This document shows, piece after piece, positions 60,801 through 64,000 of a stretch of DNA of 64,000 bases. This stretch comes from CALHVX01 sp051027215. Its GTDB lineage: Bacteria > Pseudomonadota > Gammaproteobacteria > Pseudomonadales > Azotimanducaceae. Made by a program: the position numbers and the translations under genes. The notes beneath the pieces were generated by a model. It ran no database searches and had not been told where the DNA came from. It saw only the letters and a program-made list of their open reading frames with translations. Each line of letters opens with the position of its first letter. The stretch's first letter is position 1. The stretch is from the NCBI GenBank assembly GCA_051027215.1, contig JBPCXR010000268.1, positions 1 to 64,000 on the forward strand, read 5' to 3'.

Positions 60801-61401
60801 TACCGCCACTCGACTGGCGAACTTGCGAGCGCAAAAGGGCACACAAATTGTGGCAGGTTTGGTGGTGTCGGTGCGAACCATGCGCAACAAGCGCGGTGAT
60901 GCCATGGGGTTTGTGGTTCTGGACGATCGTAGTGGCCGAGTCGAAGGTTCGCTGTTTTCCAAGGTTTATGCCGAGCACCAAAGCAAAATTTGTAAAGACG
61001 CCATCGTCATCGCTGAGGCCGAGGCCCAGCAAGATGACTTCACCGGCTCCGTAAAGCTGAAGATCGAGCGCTTGTATACCATTGAAGAAGCGCGGCGCCG
61101 ATTTGCCCAGAGCCTGTTGATTGACTCACCTGCCTGCGAAACTGCAGAGCTGGTGCCACGTTTGCGCCGTTGCCTGACACCCCACCGGCGTGCGGAAGCC
61201 GGCTGCCCGGTTGCCATTGTCTACCGAGCTACCGAGGCACAAGCGCAGATCCTGCTTGGTCCGCAGTGGCAGGTAAGCCCAAGCGACGAGCTGCTGAGCG
61301 AGCTGCGCGGAGAGTTTGGTGCTGAGCAAGTGGGGCTACGCTATGAACGCATTCCTGTGGCTGCGGCCGCATCGGGTTCCCGCAGCCGCGAACGGGCTTA
61401 G
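57835..61401 (+). CDS. dnaE: DNA polymerase III alpha subunit
   Basis: The replicative polymerase. The order is an N-terminal PHP domain (FVHLRVHSEYSLADG), the palm and fingers with GPGRGSGAGSLVAFALGITD (one motif) and the catalytic aspartates in MPDFDVDFCMEGRD near residue 400, then the helix-hairpin-helix and the OB fold (TQIVAGLVVSVRTMRNKRGD). GTG 57835 overlaps rnhB by four bases and gives 1188 residues; GTG 57826 is possible. In pseudomonads accA follows; here tilS starts two bases later. Confidence 0.97.
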   Translation: MNEASQGPGFVHLRVHSEYSLADGIVRVKPLAKQVAAAGMAAVALTDLGNLFGLVKFYQACIGAGVKPIVGADLSFPLEDGAQARVTVLAQNEVGYQNLIRLVSAGYVDSDDYGRVTREQIKEHNAGLLLLSGGLYGDIGQALIKDDLVSARTLALDWAASFDNRCYLELTRSGRSAEEGYVRQAVALAAALDLPVVATNDVCFLNEDDFEAHETRVCIHEGRVLDDPRRERRYSAQQYLCSEEEMARRFHDLPAALANSVEIAQRCNVQLSLGQYYLPNYPVPEGVTLAEFLQQCASDGLQQRLAARSEALRFSPEDYANRLDFELNVINQMGFPGYFLIVMEFIQWAKANGIPVGPGRGSGAGSLVAFALGITDLDPLDYDLLFERFLNPERVSMPDFDVDFCMEGRDKVIAHVAERYGQNAVSQIITFGTMAAKAVVRDVARVQGKPYGLADKLSKLIPFEVGMTLAKAVETTEELRQFIDDSEEVNEIMEMAYKLEGVVRNVGRHAGGVVIAPSALTDFVPLYREDQGVGLVSQFDKDDVEQAGLVKFDFLGLKTLTIIDWAVQAVNAALPQGAQPLDIDRLPLDDPATFELLRKAETTGVFQLESRGMKDLIRRLLPDTIEDIIALVALFRPGPLQSGAVDDFIDRKHGRASVTVPHPSISEVLSGTYGVILYQEQVMQIAQVLAGFTLGQADLLRRAMGKKKPEEMAKVREQFVSGATEREVDATLTGEIFDTMEKFAGYAFNKSHSATYALVSFQTAWLKTHYPAQFMAATLSADMQNTDKIVTLVDESRRMGVELQPPCVNRSLYRFAASGDVPAPAQLSATACPEPGVVLYGLGAIKGVGEGPVSSIIEARNEGGAFESLADFCARVDSKRANKRVLEALIRAGALDALVPGEPSMDQARAQLLADLPAAMQGAEQSARNSELGISDLFGADPSESLTPAVTKFAAPLPKRDRLEGEKEALGLYLSGHPIDEYLEEIGQITATRLANLRAQKGTQIVAGLVVSVRTMRNKRGDAMGFVVLDDRSGRVEGSLFSKVYAEHQSKICKDAIVIAEAEAQQDDFTGSVKLKIERLYTIEEARRRFAQSLLIDSPACETAELVPRLRRCLTPHRRAEAGCPVAIVYRATEAQAQILLGPQWQVSPSDELLSELRGEFGAEQVGLRYERIPVAAAASGSRSRERA

Positions 61402-61403
61402 CT

Positions 61404-62363
61404 GTGGCACCGGTCGTCATGACCGTGAGTCAGGCACTGCAGCAGTGGCTGGACGAGTGGCGGGGTAGCAGCGTCGCCCCGGACCAGCAGATTTGCTACG
61501 TCGGTTTCAGCGGTGGCATGGATTCGACGGTGTTGCTGCACGCTTTGCAACAGCTGCAGCAAGAAGCCGAGCGCGGATTCGAAGTGCGCCCGCTGCACCT
61601 CGACCATGCCCTGGATCCCCAGTCCGAACAGTGGCGCGCGCAGTGTCAACGATTCTGCGAAGGCTTAGGGTTAACGCTGATCAGCGAGCGCTTGCCTGCC
61701 GAGGCATTGAGTGCCGAGCAGCCAGGGTTGGAGGCTGCGGCTCGGGCGGTGCGATACCGCTTCTTCGAACGTCACTTGAGCCATCCGACAGATGCACTGC
61801 TGCTTGCCCACCACAACGATGATCAGGCAGAAACCGTACTACTGCGATTGCTGCAAGGGCGAGGAATGTTACCCATGCCTGGCAAGCGGCTATTGCCAAC
61901 AGGGCAGCTGTACCGACCGCTATTGCCCTTGCCGCGTGCGGTTGTCGCGCAGTATGCCCAAGAGCATGGCTTGAATTGGAGCGAGGATCCCAGCAATCAG
62001 AGCTTGGCGCTGGATCGAAACTACTTGCGGCATGTGGTGTGGCCTACTTTGCTGCGCCGCTGGCCTGGTGCTGGCCAGCAGCTGCTGAGGGTCGCCGACA
62101 GTGTCGGACAAAACCAAGCTGCGTTGGCGGGACTGCTCGCCGATCGGCAGGCTCTTCCAGTGCCATGGTGTCAGGGTCCAGGAGGCGTTGCGGTGTTGCG
62201 CGCTTGGCTCGGCAGAAACGGCGAATATGAGGTCACGGACCGCGCCCTGGGGGAATTTGCCAGGCAGCTGGCGGTTCCGTCGGAGCGCACACCAGTGCTG
62301 CAACTCGAAGCTGGAAGACTGCTGCGGCGAGGGGATCAGGTGTGCTATGAGCGGCGCGATTGA
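61404..62363 (+). CDS. tilS: tRNA(Ile)-lysidine synthetase, short form
   Basis: Attaches lysine to C34 of the tRNA-Ile that reads AUA, changing it to lysidine. The ATP motif SGGMDST is at residues 36-42. The conserved ARAVRYRFFE and LLLAHHNDDQAETVLLRLLQG follow, and the middle helical domain begins near 215. At 319 residues it ends about where the C-terminal TilS_C domain starts in the 430-residue enteric form. No continuation is found in any frame after 62363. Start GTG 61404 or ATG 61419. It follows dnaE directly. Confidence 0.9.
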   Translation: MAPVVMTVSQALQQWLDEWRGSSVAPDQQICYVGFSGGMDSTVLLHALQQLQQEAERGFEVRPLHLDHALDPQSEQWRAQCQRFCEGLGLTLISERLPAEALSAEQPGLEAAARAVRYRFFERHLSHPTDALLLAHHNDDQAETVLLRLLQGRGMLPMPGKRLLPTGQLYRPLLPLPRAVVAQYAQEHGLNWSEDPSNQSLALDRNYLRHVVWPTLLRRWPGAGQQLLRVADSVGQNQAALAGLLADRQALPVPWCQGPGGVAVLRAWLGRNGEYEVTDRALGEFARQLAVPSERTPVLQLEAGRLLRRGDQVCYERRD

Positions 62364-62386
62364 GCCGCTCTTCTGATGGCTTTTGA

Positions 62387-62415
62387 TTGAGACCAGGCAG
62401 CGCATTTGCTACCGT
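62387..62415 (+). promoter_or_regulatory. Candidate pyrG promoter
   Basis: TTGAGA at 62387-62392 and TACCGT at 62410-62415 are 17 bases apart, with a TGC extension before the -10. It lies in the 190-base gap between tilS and pyrG, leaving a leader of about 130 bases. The rest of the gap shows nothing notable. Confidence 0.4.
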
Positions 62416-62553
62416 GTCTGCCCATCCTGTAGTCCTCGGTCAGGTCCGTTATTGGTCTTGTCCAGGTGACTGCTATTTCCGACAGGTTCCTCCGATTCTG
62501 CACGCCGACCAGCGGTATTAGCCCTGATGTTCGGCAATCCGGTTGTGGGTGTG

Positions 62554-64000
62554 ATGACTAGATATATTTTCGTGACCGGTGGTGTCGTTTCTTCTTTGGG
62601 TAAGGGGATTCTGACCTCATCGCTGGCAGCAGTGCTGCAGGCCCGAAATCTCCGGGTAAACGTGATGAAGCTCGACCCCTACATCAACGTCGATCCCGGC
62701 ACGATGAGCCCATTCCAGCACGGTGAAGTCTTTGTTACTGCCGACGGTGCTGAGACGGACCTGGATCTGGGCAACTACGAACGCTTCAGCGGCGTTCCCA
62801 TGACCAAGCGCAACAACTTCACCACCGGCAGCATCTACGCTGAGGTCATTCGCCGGGAACGTCGAGGCGACTACCTAGGCGGTACGGTGCAGGTGATCCC
62901 ACATGTCACCGATGAGATCAAGCGGCGCATCAAAGCCGTAGGTGAAGGCTACGAGGTGCTGATCGTAGAAATCGGCGGCACCGTGGGCGATATCGAGTCT
63001 CAGCCGTTTCTCGAAGCCATACGTCAGATGCGCTTGGAAGTCGGCAGTTCAAGGGCGCTGTTCATTCATCTTACCTTGGTGCCGTTCATCAAGACCGCAG
63101 GTGAGATTAAAACCAAACCCACCCAGCGCTCGGTTAAGGAGCTGCGCTCCATTGGTTTGCAGCCAGACATTCTAGTGTGTCGCTCAGAGCATATGTTGCC
63201 GCGATCAGCACGCAGCAAGATCGCTTTGTTCACCAACGTCGAAGAGCGGGCGGTGGTGCCGCTCATGGACGCCGAAACCATTTATCAAGTCCCCGAGCTG
63301 CTGCATCAGGAAGGCTTGGACGAGTACGTTGTCGAGAAGCTCGGCATGACTTGTGAGCCTGCTGACCTGTCGGCTTGGCGCAAGGTGGTGCACGCTGAGC
63401 TCAATCCCGAACGTGAAATTACCATTGCCATGGTTGGCAAGTACTTAGAATTGCTTGATGCGTACAAGTCGCTGACCGAGGCCATCAATCACGCGGGAAT
63501 TCAGACCCGGACCAAGGTCAAGATCGACTACATCGATGCTCAGGATCTAGAGCGCCAAGGCATTTCTTTGCTCGATGGGGCTGATGCAGTGCTGGTGCCA
63601 GGAGGGTTCGGTGAGCGGGGCCTCGAAGGCAAGATCCTCGCTGCCAACTACGCTCGCACCCAGAACGTTCCGTACCTTGGGATCTGTTACGGGCTACACG
63701 CGGCGATCATAGAATATGCCCGCAACGTTGTGCACTTGGAAGGTGCGCACTCTACCGAGGTGGATCAGAGCAGCCGGCACCCAGTGATTGCGCTGATTTC
63801 TGAATGGACCGAGGCGGATGGCCGGGTCGAAGTGCGCAGCGGCGCCGAAGACAAGGGCGGCACCATGCGCTTGGGTGAGCAAGTTTGCGTGCTCGATCCA
63901 GAAAGCCGAGCTGCCGAGATATACGGGGCCAATACCGTTGCCGAGCGGCACCGGCATCGATACGAGGTTAACGAGCGCTATGTCCAGCGTCTGGTCGATG
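62554..64000 (+). CDS. pyrG: CTP synthase (partial, runs off the window)
   Basis: Converts UTP to CTP with glutamine. The synthetase domain is complete (VTGGVVSSLGKGILTSSLAA as the P-loop region, DPYINVDPGTMSPFQHGEVF, EIGGTVGDIES). The glutaminase domain begins near residue 290 with ITIAMVGKYLELLDAYKS. The nucleophile elbow reads GICYGLH with Cys378, where the family almost always has GICLGMQ. The window ends after 482 codons of about 545, before the catalytic His and Glu. ATG 62554 gives the standard N-terminus. Confidence 0.97.
   Translation, partial: MTRYIFVTGGVVSSLGKGILTSSLAAVLQARNLRVNVMKLDPYINVDPGTMSPFQHGEVFVTADGAETDLDLGNYERFSGVPMTKRNNFTTGSIYAEVIRRERRGDYLGGTVQVIPHVTDEIKRRIKAVGEGYEVLIVEIGGTVGDIESQPFLEAIRQMRLEVGSSRALFIHLTLVPFIKTAGEIKTKPTQRSVKELRSIGLQPDILVCRSEHMLPRSARSKIALFTNVEERAVVPLMDAETIYQVPELLHQEGLDEYVVEKLGMTCEPADLSAWRKVVHAELNPEREITIAMVGKYLELLDAYKSLTEAINHAGIQTRTKVKIDYIDAQDLERQGISLLDGADAVLVPGGFGERGLEGKILAANYARTQNVPYLGICYGLHAAIIEYARNVVHLEGAHSTEVDQSSRHPVIALISEWTEADGRVEVRSGAEDKGGTMRLGEQVCVLDPESRAAEIYGANTVAERHRHRYEVNERYVQRLVD

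Noticed and set aside
1..64000. tRNA, rRNA, insertion sequences, prophage genes or attachment sites
   Set aside because: I looked for typical T-loop sequences, transposase motifs and terminal inverted repeats in the gaps and saw none; a covariance-model search would be decisive.

Overview
The window is a block of core chromosome from a gammaproteobacterium of pseudomonad type (Pseudomonadales in the broad sense), with moderately high GC by eye. The evidence is gene order. The runs recJ-prfB-lysS, ygfZ/sdhE-ygfX-nadB-rpoE-rseABC-degP-lepA-lepB-rnc-era-recO, rlmD-relA, map-glnD-dapC-dapD-dapE, and rpsB-tsf-pyrH-frr-uppS-cdsA-rseP-bamA-skp-lpxD-fabZ-lpxA-lpxB-rnhB-dnaE-tilS-pyrG are the ancestral layouts of that group. 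I saw no rRNA, tRNA, CRISPR array, insertion sequence, prophage or integration site. The window opens inside the last codons of a homoserine dehydrogenase and closes inside pyrG.

Layout. 1-5320 (+): end of hom, recJ, prfB (with its programmed +1 frameshift), lysS, ung. 5386-8904 (+): a valine/branched-chain catabolic group (enoyl-CoA hydratase, 3-hydroxyisobutyryl-CoA hydrolase, mmsB) and a PPOX-type flavoprotein. 8918-10720 (-): an HDOD protein and ygfZ, divergent from sdhE-ygfX (+), with nadB (-) beyond. 13227-17390 (+): the envelope-stress module rpoE-rseA-rseB-rseC-like-degP. 17532-26250 (+): lepA, lepB, a DUF4845 protein, rnc, era, recO, rlmD, relA, tightly packed. 26350-31057: adk, a Lys/Arg-rich histone H1-like gene built on 57-bp tandem repeats, moeA (-), tsaB, a small unknown gene and rsmJ. 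31093-44122 (-): map, glnD, dapC, dapD, dapE, gspN, gspC, gspD, plsB, so a partial type II secretion set lies within a lysine/peptidoglycan-precursor cluster. 44460-64000 (+): translation factors, then lipid and outer-membrane assembly genes, then rnhB, dnaE, tilS and pyrG.

Functionally the window links translation (RF2, LysRS, S2, EF-Ts, RRF, LepA, tRNA modification), envelope biogenesis (UppS, CdsA, BamA, Skp, LpxD/A/B, FabZ, PlsB, diaminopimelate synthesis), and the matching stress circuit (RpoE/RseABC, RseP, DegP). Many genes start with GTG or TTG and overlap the previous stop by 1-4 bases, which suggests widespread translational coupling.

I did not find a clearly new multi-gene system; nearly everything is recognisable housekeeping. 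The points most worth a second look are: a RelA that appears to lack the cysteine-rich zinc-finger domain; a TilS without its C-terminal domain; absence of dxr and of pdxJ-acpS-barA from loci where relatives keep them (dxr and pdxJ lie on the two routes tied to 1-deoxyxylulose 5-phosphate); the repeat-built histone-like gene with an unusual upstream region and a triple-hairpin end; gspNCD inside the dap cluster; reduced RseC- and YgfX-like proteins; and an altered glutaminase elbow in CTP synthase.
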